Source of the DNA: an uncultured Lachnospiraceae bacterium
GTDB lineage: Bacteria > Bacillota > Clostridia > Lachnospirales > Lachnospiraceae
DNA length: 64,000 nt
Assembly (NCBI GenBank): GCA_902787715.1
Contig: CADAHQ010000009.1
Coordinates: forward strand, 25,048-89,047
Reading direction: 5' to 3'
The number at the start of each line of letters is the position of its first letter. Within the stretch, counting starts at the first letter, position 1. Below are positions 9,562 to 16,987 of this stretch, piece by piece. The notes beneath the pieces are model-generated. The model saw nothing but the letters and a program-made list of their open reading frames with translations, was not told where the DNA came from and searched no databases. The position numbers and the translations under genes are program-made.

Positions 9562-10377
9562 ATGGCGCGGAAAACAGTTGATTATTGTGTCTGGTCCACC
9601 ACGGACTTTGACGACCATAACATCGGAAAAGTGTACACGGCGGTGGACGATTATATGCGCGGGCGGTTCGGGCGCCGGATGGTTGCGCAGCCAAACAAGC
9701 TTGTGATTAACACGGCGGAGGAGTTTCGCGAGGCGTGGGAGAAGCTGGACGGCCACATCGAGATGCTGGTGGTGCGAGGGCACTCCAACCCGTTTCGGGC
9801 CGGCGGCGTGGACACGGACACCGTCCGCGGACTGCCGAAGAAAGATATAGATGTACTGTTTTTAGAGGGATGTAACGCCGGACATTGTAGCCATGTCGGG
9901 GTGGCGGAGGCATTTGCCGAGAAGGTGAGCGGCTTTGTGCTCGCCAGCGACGGCACGGTCAAAACCTACCCCGAGGACATGATGCGTTACGAGTCGGTGA
10001 GCGATGATATGTTTCGGGAGCTCGCGGCGGAAGATACGACCCGCGAAACCGGGGAGGCCGACGCGCCCCGCAACTACGGTTGGGTCAAATACACCGCCGG
10101 TGCAGCGCCCGAGCATATCGGCATGGCGCAGAAAACGACCCTTCGGCAAATTCTCCGCGCCGCAGGCGTTCGCCCCGAACCGAAGCGGCAAATGCGCCTT
10201 CGCATCCTGTGCGTCATCGCGTTTCTTGTGTTGTGCGCGGCGGTGGGAATCGGCGCGCGGGGCTGCGCTTCAGAGCCCGAGGGCGACGCGCAGCACGTCG
10301 AGGTTGTCGGTCATGATTCCGAGATAGGTTGCGCCGGCGTCGATGTCGGCTTTCGTGACGGATTGGAGCGAATTTAA
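9562..10377 (+). CDS. Caspase/CHAT-like putative cysteine peptidase with C-terminal membrane anchor
   Basis: 271 residues, RBS AAGGAGGAAG before the ATG. Two strand-plus-catalytic-residue motifs match the caspase-hemoglobinase fold: IEMLVVRGHSNPF (His74) and IDVLFLEGCNAGH (Cys104), followed by AEAFAEKVSGFVLASDGTV, as in CHAT, C80 and DUF4347-type domains. A single transmembrane segment spans about residues 213-235 with a short tail beyond it, so the catalytic domain is probably cytoplasmic. The last 108 nt overlap the 3' end of the convergent znuA gene. Peptidase activity is inferred only from the His/Cys dyad; a non-catalytic caspase-fold protein is possible. Confidence 0.6.
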   Translation: MARKTVDYCVWSTTDFDDHNIGKVYTAVDDYMRGRFGRRMVAQPNKLVINTAEEFREAWEKLDGHIEMLVVRGHSNPFRAGGVDTDTVRGLPKKDIDVLFLEGCNAGHCSHVGVAEAFAEKVSGFVLASDGTVKTYPEDMMRYESVSDDMFRELAAEDTTRETGEADAPRNYGWVKYTAGAAPEHIGMAQKTTLRQILRAAGVRPEPKRQMRLRILCVIAFLVLCAAVGIGARGCASEPEGDAQHVEVVGHDSEIGCAGVDVGFRDGLERI

Positions 10378-11415
10378 CGAGAGAATCTGCCGCGCGGGGT
10401 CGGGCTTCGCCGTCTTGGAGACGGTCTGCGCCAGCTTGCCGTCGGACCCTTCGATGGTCAGAACCGCCGGAAGCGCCAGCTCGTCAAGCTTGCCCGCGAG
10501 GAACGTGATTGTCGCGAAGCTCGCCTCGGTCTCCGCGGAGCACCCGACAAATGCAGCATAATACGTCAGCCCGTAATCCTCGGTCAGATACCGGAACGGG
10601 AAGCGGTCGCCGAAGAGAAGCGTCTTCACCGGGGCGGCTTCCACCGCCTTTTTATATTGTTCATCCAACGCGGACAGCTTTGCAAGATAAGCTTCCGCGT
10701 TCTTTTTATAGTCCTCCGCGTGGGCGGGGTCGAGAGTCTGCAAAGCCTCGGAGATCTTCGTCACGAAGCGCGCGGCGTTTCGCAGCGACAGCCACACGTG
10801 CTCATCGTACTCGGGAGTGTCGACATGGGAATGACGGTTGTCCGCGGGGGTGGCACCGGTGTCGCGGCCGGTGTTTCCGGGGTCGCCTTCGGTGTCGTAA
10901 TCATCGGTGTCGCAGGCGTCTTCCATGCCCTCCACGAGCTCTTCCTCTCTGGCGTCAGACCCCAGCGTTTCCATGAGATTGATGACGAGACGGTTGTCGT
11001 TTTTGCGCTGTTTCAGGGCATTTGCCGCCCATGCGTCCGACTCGCCGCCCACGTAGATGAAGAGGTCGCAGCCGGCGATTGTCAGGATGTCGCTTGCGGC
11101 GGGCTGGTAGCTGTGCATGTCGACTCCGCTCTCTGTGAGGAGCGTTAGCTCCGCTCCGGCGGGGTTGTCCCCCAGCACTTCGCGTACCCAGTCGTACTCG
11201 GGGAAAATGGTTGTGACGATGCGGATCTTTCCGTCGTCCTTGCGGCCGACGCTGCAGCCGGCGACAAGCCCTGCAAGCAGCACCGTAAGGAGCAGCGCCG
11301 CGAGAACACGGGCGGCGGTTTTGTGCGGGGCACCGCTGTGAAGCCGCGTTCCGCTGTTGTGCGGCGCATCGCAGGTCGCTTTGCGGCGGGTTTGATTTTC
11401 GTTAAGTATCTTCAT
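10270..11415 (-). CDS. znuA: Zinc ABC transporter substrate-binding lipoprotein (ZnuA/AdcA type)
   Basis: 381 residues. A long charged N-terminus leads to a signal peptide and lipobox (VAGC, Cys54). The cluster A-I metal-binding fold is shown by TTIFPEYDWVREV, the ligand His101 in DMHSYQP, His206 in EYDEHVWLS, and late ETEASF and LTIEGSDGK segments. Between the first two ligands lies an Asp/His-rich loop (about residues 160-205, with HSH), typical of zinc rather than manganese binders. It lies downstream of the Zur gene on the same strand, 76 nt apart, so probably one transcript. No permease gene adjoins it; a ZnuC-like ATPase lies at 58.5 kb. Confidence 0.88.
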   Translation of the reverse strand: MKILNENQTRRKATCDAPHNSGTRLHSGAPHKTAARVLAALLLTVLLAGLVAGCSVGRKDDGKIRIVTTIFPEYDWVREVLGDNPAGAELTLLTESGVDMHSYQPAASDILTIAGCDLFIYVGGESDAWAANALKQRKNDNRLVINLMETLGSDAREEELVEGMEDACDTDDYDTEGDPGNTGRDTGATPADNRHSHVDTPEYDEHVWLSLRNAARFVTKISEALQTLDPAHAEDYKKNAEAYLAKLSALDEQYKKAVEAAPVKTLLFGDRFPFRYLTEDYGLTYYAAFVGCSAETEASFATITFLAGKLDELALPAVLTIEGSDGKLAQTVSKTAKPDPARQILSLNSLQSVTKADIDAGATYLGIMTDNLDVLRVALGL

Positions 11416-11491
11416 GGCAGAATAATTTCCTTTGTTTTCCTTGGTAGGGATGGTGGCTCAGAGCCTTGTCTGCTGCTGGTCAGGGCAGTTT

Positions 11492-11935
11492 TCAGCCCTC
11501 GGCTCCGTCGGCGGGGTCGCTTGCGCGGCAGTCCTCGCAGAGGCCGTAGAGCACGGTGCGCATGGGGTCGAGGCGGAAGCCGTGGGCGTCGAAGAGGTGG
11601 GAGCGGATGGCCGCAAGCTCATCACAGTGAAGGTGGATGAGCGCGCCGCAGCGTTCGCATTTGCAGTGGAAGCAGGAGTCTGCGCCCTCCCGGGCGCCGG
11701 CGCCCACGTACTCGAAACAGGCGGGGCTGTTCACGTCGATGATGTATTTGTTGACTAAGCCTTCTGCCACGAGGTTTTCCAGCTGGCGGTAGACGGTGGA
11801 CTGCCCGACGGGCATGCCCTTGGCGCGGCAGTATGCGCAGACGTCCGCTGCGGTGGTGTGGACGCCGGGCGTGCCGGCGAGGCACTCGAGCAGGATGTCG
11901 CGCTGCTTGGTCTTGTATTTGGTGCGTGTATTCAT
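11492..11935 (-). CDS. zur: Fur-family transcriptional regulator, probably Zur
   Basis: 147 residues from the ATG at 11935 (AAAGGAT upstream); the frame extends further but without a better RBS. The N-terminal winged helix includes TVYRQLENLVAEGLV. The C-terminal dimer domain has both structural zinc pairs, CxxC at 93/96 and CxxC at 133/136, plus the HLHCDEL segment. Fur-family members sense Fe, Zn, Mn or peroxide; zinc is inferred from the adjacent zinc-binding protein gene. A dyad matching a Fur/Zur box lies in its own promoter region, suggesting autoregulation. Confidence 0.85.
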   Translation of the reverse strand: MNTRTKYKTKQRDILLECLAGTPGVHTTAADVCAYCRAKGMPVGQSTVYRQLENLVAEGLVNKYIIDVNSPACFEYVGAGAREGADSCFHCKCERCGALIHLHCDELAAIRSHLFDAHGFRLDPMRTVLYGLCEDCRASDPADGAEG

Positions 11936-12027
11936 AATGAAATCCTTTGCGTTGTTTAGGGTTGCATTCCTTCGTGAAGGATTCCTTCGTGAGGGCTGCA
12001 AATGCCCGAATTTGGGAAGCGTTCTCG

Positions 12028-12056
12028 ATTATACCTGCTGCCGCGGCCGGTGTCAA
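12028..12056 (-). promoter_or_regulatory. Consensus promoter for zur-znuA
   Basis: On the minus strand, TTGACA (12056-12051), a 17-nt spacer and TATAAT (12033-12028) form a perfect consensus promoter pointing into zur. Confidence 0.9.
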
Positions 12057-12058
12057 GA

Positions 12059-12079
12059 TGAAAATGAAAATCGTTTTCA
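12059..12079. promoter_or_regulatory. Fur/Zur-type operator
   Basis: A 9-3-9 dyad: TGAAAATGA, AAA, TCGTTTTCA (8 of 9 positions symmetric). It sits 2 bp upstream of the zur -35, between zur and the divergent gene at 12219. Size and AT-rich symmetric character fit Fur-family boxes; placement upstream of -35 is unusual for simple repression. Confidence 0.65.
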
Positions 12080-12218
12080 AATTGTTGCAGCAACGGCCAT
12101 GCTTACAAAAATGTCACTTCGCCGGGGAAAATTGTAACCGGAATCGATGTTTTCGGAATTTGCCGCGCTGTATACTGTGGGTGTAAGGAGCGGAAACGCT
12201 CAGACAGGAGGTTTGTGT

Positions 12219-12725
12219 ATGAAACGGAAAAATGTGATTTGGTGTGTTGCGGGAGTTTTGATTGCAGCGTCGGTAGCGATCGTTGCAAAGACAGTGTTCG
12301 GAAACGCAGCAACGACAGCAGCTGCAGGCGCCGGGGAGGCGTCTGCAGCGGGCGCCCCGATGGGTTCGCTTGCCGCAAGAATTCTTCTTTTGGCGGCGCT
12401 GATTGCATTGGAAGTGATTGCTGCGAACAGTCTTGTCCGTTTAGCTTGTGATGAGTGCTGGTACCGTTTTGACGTGGTTGCGCATGTTGTTTTTGTCGGC
12501 GCAGCGGTTTTCGGCGCTTTGCTGATTCTTGAGATGCTGCTCGGCGATTCCGCATCGTTCCTCAGTGGAATAATCGGTCGCCTTCGCGCAATCGATGCCA
12601 ATGCGCCGATTCGCTTCTTCGCAGGCGTCATGGTGGCGAGACTTCTCTACGCCGTAAGCCTTCCGATCCGCCTTGCATGGGAGGAGCGCGAGGACGCCAG
12701 AGAAGCGGAGGAAACCTGGGCTTAG
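12219..12725 (+). CDS. Small integral membrane protein, unknown function
   Basis: 168 residues, ATG at 12219 behind ACAGGAGG. A possible -10 TATACT lies at 12171-12176. An N-terminal hydrophobic helix (residues 6-23) is followed by an Ala/Gly-rich linker and three further hydrophobic segments (about 48-70, 84-105, 128-150); the C-terminus is acidic. No family was recognised. It diverges from zur across the putative Fur-type operator, so zinc-linked regulation is possible but unproven. Confidence 0.7.
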   Translation: MKRKNVIWCVAGVLIAASVAIVAKTVFGNAATTAAAGAGEASAAGAPMGSLAARILLLAALIALEVIAANSLVRLACDECWYRFDVVAHVVFVGAAVFGALLILEMLLGDSASFLSGIIGRLRAIDANAPIRFFAGVMVARLLYAVSLPIRLAWEEREDAREAEETWA

Positions 12726-12779
12726 GGCGGCATTTGCCGGGGTAAAAAGGATAAAATTATCAGAGAAATTGCAGTTTTT

Positions 12780-12850
12780 ATGTCGTTCATCAAAAAAATA
12801 TGTCGTTCATCAAAATGTAATTGATTTCTTCGGGAAAACTGATAGATAAT
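12780..12850 (+). promoter_or_regulatory. Bacteriocin promoter with LytTR-like direct repeats
   Basis: ATGTCGTTCATCAAAA occurs twice as a perfect direct repeat, at 12780-12795 and 12800-12815 (20-bp period, two helical turns). Six bp further on are TTGATT (12821-12826), an 18-nt spacer and GATAAT (12845-12850). Paired CGTTNAT-type half-sites upstream of -35 are how LytTR regulators activate bacteriocin promoters. No such regulator is in the window. The rest of 12726-13014 is AT-rich leader without a gene. Confidence 0.6.
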
Positions 12851-13014
12851 GTAAGTGGACTTGTTCTTGCATAATGTAACAACTCCGAAGTAGAGCGAAG
12901 AAAAGAAACAGAGAGTGTTTTTCTAAACTTAGATTTTTCGGTGGACGTATGCAGGTGCACATGCTACGAGGCAACATAGGCAGAACGGTCTAGAATCAGA
13001 AAAGGAGAAATCAG

Positions 13015-13491
13015 ATGAGGAAGTTTGCTTATGTGATGGTATGTGTAGTTGTTTCGTTAATGTTTTTCTTGCCGTCAAATACCGCATACGCATATACGTA
13101 TGAAGACACCATTGAAGTCGAAGGCGCTGGACATCGCAAGTATGAGTGGGAGTGGTCCTGGGATATCAATTACGGTGAAACGTGGTGTCCTATCGGGACT
13201 TTCGTGATTGGTTTTGAAACGGATTGGATTAATGAGTACTATTCGTGGTCACGTTCAGAGTGGCCTCCGGAGGGAGGGGTAGTATATACTAAAGCAGGCG
13301 TCAAAAACAAGGGACAGTCTTGGACAGATGCTTCGTGGAAAGGATTTAATGTTTGGTCTAAATCAGAGATCAGAGCAAAAAAGGACACCGCCTATTTCCG
13401 GGTTAAGATTGGGACCAATAATCCGGATGGTTACGAATGGCATGGTTTTCTTTTTTTAACTGCGCCAAACTATTATTCGAATTATAAGTAA
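13015..13491 (+). CDS. Secreted lactococcin-972-like bacteriocin precursor (putative)
   Basis: 158 residues behind AAAAGGAGA. A clear signal peptide ends near residue 26 (SNTAYA). The mature part is rich in Trp, Tyr and Lys, contains one Cys (in TWCPIG), and has the segment GVVYTKAGVKNKGQSW with a tail ending YYSNYK. Lactococcin-972 peptides are Sec-exported, Trp/Tyr-rich and encoded next to a DUF1430 membrane protein and an ABC ATPase, as here. It is longer than the classical precursor of about 90 residues, and similarity is by composition and context. Base composition is clearly more AT-rich than in neighbouring genes. Confidence 0.6.
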   Translation: MRKFAYVMVCVVVSLMFFLPSNTAYAYTYEDTIEVEGAGHRKYEWEWSWDINYGETWCPIGTFVIGFETDWINEYYSWSRSEWPPEGGVVYTKAGVKNKGQSWTDASWKGFNVWSKSEIRAKKDTAYFRVKIGTNNPDGYEWHGFLFLTAPNYYSNYK

Positions 13492-13504
13492 TCTGAAAAG
13501 TGAG

Positions 13505-13557
13505 AAGAAATGCTTTTGCAACAGGAAGATTTGCGCCTGTTGCAAAAAGCATTTCTT
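13505..13557 (+). other. Long hairpin between bacteriocin gene and export/immunity genes
   Basis: A 21/22-nt arm pair (13505-13525 with 13536-13557, one unpaired T) around a 10-nt loop. The U-run is inside the arms rather than after them, so it could be a partial terminator, an RNA-processing site or a 3' stabiliser that sets bacteriocin mRNA above that of the downstream genes. Confidence 0.7.
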
Positions 13558-13607
13558 ATAACAGAAGGATTATATTTGGTGTTGACTATGAACAGGGGGT
13601 ATAATTG

Positions 13608-14129
13608 ATGGAAACTAAAAATGGGCTTCGATGGCTGCGGAGATTAAAGATTTTCGGGATAGTCCTTGTGATTCTGGCCATGGTTTATTTGGGGGTTCAT
13701 TTTGTGTGTTGCGAAGCCGTAATGGGGCCTTTTCTGAACGGGGAGAAGAATGGCAGCTGGTATGTTACAACGGATGGGTTGTATGAAGTGTCCGCTCGAC
13801 GGTTCGGATTAATGGAATTCTACGGAGAGGTGCATGTTGAGCGGGTGGGAAGCCGTAAAGTAATAATAGGCGGCGGAGCAGAGCAAAAACCTTCCTGTGG
13901 ATTGATTGTGTGGCGGGGAGTTGGCTTTGTTGAGTATGGACTAATGATTACAACGGTTCCCGACGGAAAAAGGATTGTATATTATATGGTTACGATTGAC
14001 GAGAACGGGGAGTATGTTCCTGATGGGACCATTGTTGGAGAAAAAGAAGAATTTGTTAAGAAATATATCGAAGAGAACAAAGAAGAAATCATGAATATGA
14101 TTGGGAAATACCATTCGATAGGGGGATGA
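13608..14129 (+). CDS. Bacteriocin-cluster membrane-anchored protein, unknown
   Basis: 173 residues; ATG at 13608 with AGGGGG upstream. One transmembrane helix (about residues 14-34) follows a basic N-terminus, so the remainder is probably outside the cell. The body contains GSWYVTTDGLYEVSARRFG and a Glu/Lys-rich C-terminal helix. It ends 4 nt before the DUF1430-like gene starts, so the two are co-transcribed. No family recognised; location suggests a role in immunity or export. Codon usage is AT-rich like the rest of the island. Confidence 0.65.
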   Translation: METKNGLRWLRRLKIFGIVLVILAMVYLGVHFVCCEAVMGPFLNGEKNGSWYVTTDGLYEVSARRFGLMEFYGEVHVERVGSRKVIIGGGAEQKPSCGLIVWRGVGFVEYGLMITTVPDGKRIVYYMVTIDENGEYVPDGTIVGEKEEFVKKYIEENKEEIMNMIGKYHSIGG

Positions 14130-14133
14130 TTCT

Positions 14134-16110
14134 TTGCGAGGTGCCAAGTATATTGTTTTGCTGTTGGGCATATGCATGATTTTAGTGTTTTGCGGAGAGG
14201 AAAACCAAGAGCTTGTTTATGGCTTTTTGGAGGACAATCCGTTTTTCTTTGTTGACTCTCAAAACAAAGAGATGTACGCGGAATCATTCGGAAAGACGAT
14301 AACAGAGTTGGCGGCCGAGCATCACGTTGGCTTGTTTGCGAAGGACGCAGTTGTCGGGAAAGACGGACTGGAGGAGTTTTTCGTATATCTGAATGATATT
14401 CAAGAGGAATGGCTAAGGAAAAACAACCTGTATATCGAGGGAGAATGCAAATCACTTTTTTCGGATTCCGTAAGAGTTTCCGTTCGCGATTTTTCCAAAT
14501 TTGCCGCAGAGCAGACCATGCCGGATCAAATATATGTGATTGGCCCGACTGAGATCGCAAAGAAAATACGGAAAACATTGGTTGATGAATATAATGTTTC
14601 CGAAGTCAAGATGGGCGTGTCACCGGAAGAGACTGACGTAATAATATACCTTTGGATAATAATCGGGGTTACGTTCTGGTTTTTAACTGCTGTGGATAGT
14701 ATTATAACGAGAAAGAGAGGATTGATACGCGCAGTTATCGGGGTTGGCAGACGGCGGCAAGTGATAGAAGGAGTAATCTGCGATACCCTGGGGCTGACTG
14801 CTACATTTTTAATTGCGTATTTGATTCTGGGACAATGGTATGTTTTTTACAACACAAGCATACATTTGATCTGTCTCGGAATAGTGCTGGCCGGAAGTAT
14901 TGCAATTCAAACGGTGCTTTCAAAGACAAATGTTCGAAAAGCACTGAGACAAGTTCAGATAGATCGGGATGTGTTGGGAGTTCTCTGTGTAGTTAAAATA
15001 GTGATTACCGTGTTGAGTTTGCTCATTATTGCCGGGTTGATAAATGAGATTCATAAAACGCGAGACATTCGGAAAACACTGGACCAACTGCGAGAACTGC
15101 AAGATTATTATTTCGTGAGTGTCTTCTGTCCGGATGAGAGTTTGGAAGAAGAACAGAGTTATCAGGAATGGTTGAGTAAACTAATATCTGAGAAACAAGC
15201 GGATTACAAACCATTGTATTTTTCGGAAAGAGGCTATGGTGCGTTTGAAGACGACGCAATCAAGATGGTTGAAGTCAGTTATTATGCCCGCGATATGATA
15301 GAAATAACCGCGAAATACCGGGAGAGCGAGCATGATTCGGATTACATTGTTCTTATCCCCCAAAAAGAGCTGAACGAAAGCCATAGCCATGATGAAGAAG
15401 ATGGGAGCAGTGATTTGGACGAATTGCTTCGTGACGCTTGTGGAGGCGAGTCGTTTGAAAAGATCCTCTACAAAGAAACTGCAGAGATTGTCTGCACGAC
15501 AGCAGGAGAGGGCCGTTTGGCATTGACAACGTGTAAGAATCCTGTCGTATTGTTGCGGAACCATCCGGATACCGGAGAGTCTATCGCCAGAGTAATGCAG
15601 GACCTCAATGAGGGGGCGATGAAAGTAATGTTTTGCCTTCCCGAGGGGGCGGATGTTGAAGAGATACAACTGTTTAGTGGCGGACGGTATCAGGTAGCGG
15701 CGGGCGAGGTGCGCGCGTTGGTAGAAGAACAGGTGCACAGGCAGGAAATGTTTGTCTTTTCAGAGAGCATTCTGTGCGCATTAGTCCTTTTGTATAATCT
15801 TTTACTCTCTCTGAGGCTTACACAAATTGATTATCTGGTTAACAGAAGGAAGAATACTATCGGAGTAATCCTGGGGAGAACCCTGATTGAAAGATATCGG
15901 GGAACTGTTGTGAGATATGCAGTTACGACGGCGGTCTCTCTCGTGGTGATAGTTGTCTTATGTATGCAAATTCGTTTTTCCGGAATCGGGGCAGTATTAG
16001 CTTGCGGTGGATTTCTCTGCTGTATAGACATTTTGCTGTATCTGTTCCGGATGCGAAGAATGGAGAAAAAGAATATCAAGTCGGTTATCACGGGAGGCAT
16101 TTATGCTTGA
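14134..16110 (+). CDS. DUF1430-like bacteriocin-associated integral membrane protein
   Basis: 658 residues from a TTG start at 14134, which has GGGGG 8 nt upstream and gives a clean N-terminal hydrophobic helix. Topology: N-terminal helix, external domain (about 30-165), a cluster of helices (about 170-310), a second large soluble domain (about 320-535), then four helices. This FtsX/MacB-like permease plan is that of the membrane partner in lactococcin-972 systems, where it forms an immunity or export ABC complex. The ATPase gene overlaps its stop codon by 8 nt, implying coupled translation. Family assignment is from architecture and context. Confidence 0.7.
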   Translation: MRGAKYIVLLLGICMILVFCGEENQELVYGFLEDNPFFFVDSQNKEMYAESFGKTITELAAEHHVGLFAKDAVVGKDGLEEFFVYLNDIQEEWLRKNNLYIEGECKSLFSDSVRVSVRDFSKFAAEQTMPDQIYVIGPTEIAKKIRKTLVDEYNVSEVKMGVSPEETDVIIYLWIIIGVTFWFLTAVDSIITRKRGLIRAVIGVGRRRQVIEGVICDTLGLTATFLIAYLILGQWYVFYNTSIHLICLGIVLAGSIAIQTVLSKTNVRKALRQVQIDRDVLGVLCVVKIVITVLSLLIIAGLINEIHKTRDIRKTLDQLRELQDYYFVSVFCPDESLEEEQSYQEWLSKLISEKQADYKPLYFSERGYGAFEDDAIKMVEVSYYARDMIEITAKYRESEHDSDYIVLIPQKELNESHSHDEEDGSSDLDELLRDACGGESFEKILYKETAEIVCTTAGEGRLALTTCKNPVVLLRNHPDTGESIARVMQDLNEGAMKVMFCLPEGADVEEIQLFSGGRYQVAAGEVRALVEEQVHRQEMFVFSESILCALVLLYNLLLSLRLTQIDYLVNRRKNTIGVILGRTLIERYRGTVVRYAVTTAVSLVVIVVLCMQIRFSGIGAVLACGGFLCCIDILLYLFRMRRMEKKNIKSVITGGIYA

Positions 16111-16735
16111 AATCAAAGGCCTGTCAAAAAGATATGAAAACAGGGTGTTGTTCGAGGACTTCAATCTGGAGGTTAATGACGGAGAGTTTGTTATCATCGT
16201 TGGGGAGAGCGGAGCCGGAAAAACTACGCTGTTGAACATGATTGGAGGACTGGAGGAGGTATCGGGCGGAACGATTGCCTTCAACGGAAAACGGATCTCC
16301 GGGAAAATGAACGACAGGGAGTTTTATGGGAAAACGGTAGGCTTTTTGTTTCAAAGCTTCGGATTGTTGGAGGAAGAGACGGTATACCGCAATCTAACGT
16401 TGGTCCCGGTGAGAAATCGAAGCACGATAAGTATAGAAGAAGCTATGCACCGGACCGGTATTGCCGACCTCAGAGATCAGAAAGTGTTTCGTTTGTCCGG
16501 TGGAGAGCAACAACGAGTCGCGCTTTGCCGTCTGATAATAAAGCAGTGCGATTTGATTTTGGCGGATGAGCCGACCGGAAATCTTGATCCGGAAAATTCG
16601 CGAAAAGTGATGAGTATACTTCGCGAGATATGTGCTTTGGGAAAAACGGTTATTGTTGTTACTCATGATGTGCGCCTGATTCAGGAAGGTGACCGAGTTA
16701 TAACGGTTGAACGTTGCAACGAGATTAACAAATAG
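16103..16735 (+). CDS. ABC transporter ATP-binding protein of the bacteriocin cluster
   Basis: 210 residues, LolD/MacB-type. Walker A GESGAGKT (34-41), Q-loop FLFQSFG, signature LSGGEQQR, Walker B LILADEP and H-loop VVTHD are all intact, so it should hydrolyse ATP. ATG at 16103 lies inside the end of the DUF1430-like gene. Together they would form the ABC complex giving immunity to, or exporting, the bacteriocin. Confidence 0.88.
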   Translation: MLEIKGLSKRYENRVLFEDFNLEVNDGEFVIIVGESGAGKTTLLNMIGGLEEVSGGTIAFNGKRISGKMNDREFYGKTVGFLFQSFGLLEEETVYRNLTLVPVRNRSTISIEEAMHRTGIADLRDQKVFRLSGGEQQRVALCRLIIKQCDLILADEPTGNLDPENSRKVMSILREICALGKTVIVVTHDVRLIQEGDRVITVERCNEINK

Positions 16736-16754
16736 AATAATCCGCATTGCATTT

Positions 16755-16786
16755 AAGCGACGGAGAACAGGTTCCGTCGCTTTTCT
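16755..16786 (+). terminator. Terminator at end of bacteriocin cluster
   Basis: AAGCGACGGA pairs with TCCGTCGCTT across an 8-nt loop, with TTTTC at its end. Confidence 0.85.
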
Positions 16787-16837
16787 GTTAGGGGAAAGAA
16801 TTGCTATTGCCTAGGGTGACTTTTACATACGTTCATC

Positions 16838-16866
16838 TTGCATTGTAGGGCGCGTTATGGTATTAT
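16838..16866 (+). promoter_or_regulatory. Promoter for transketolase
   Basis: TTGCAT (16838-16843), 17-nt spacer, TATTAT (16861-16866); about 115 nt of leader before the ATG. Confidence 0.75.
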
Positions 16867-16987
16867 TCTAGCGGGTATGCGCTCGTTGTGTGGGCGCTGC
16901 GGCCCTGTTCGCGCGTGCGGTGAAAAAAAGCGGGCGGGAAGGGGGCAGGAAGAAAAGAAACACAATAACTTCATCGGAGGAATCATT

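Noticed and set aside
13582-13605. TTGACT and TATAAT before the 173-residue bacteriocin-cluster gene
   Set aside because: Spacing is only 12 nt and the -10 lies 3 nt before the start codon, so it cannot serve that gene.
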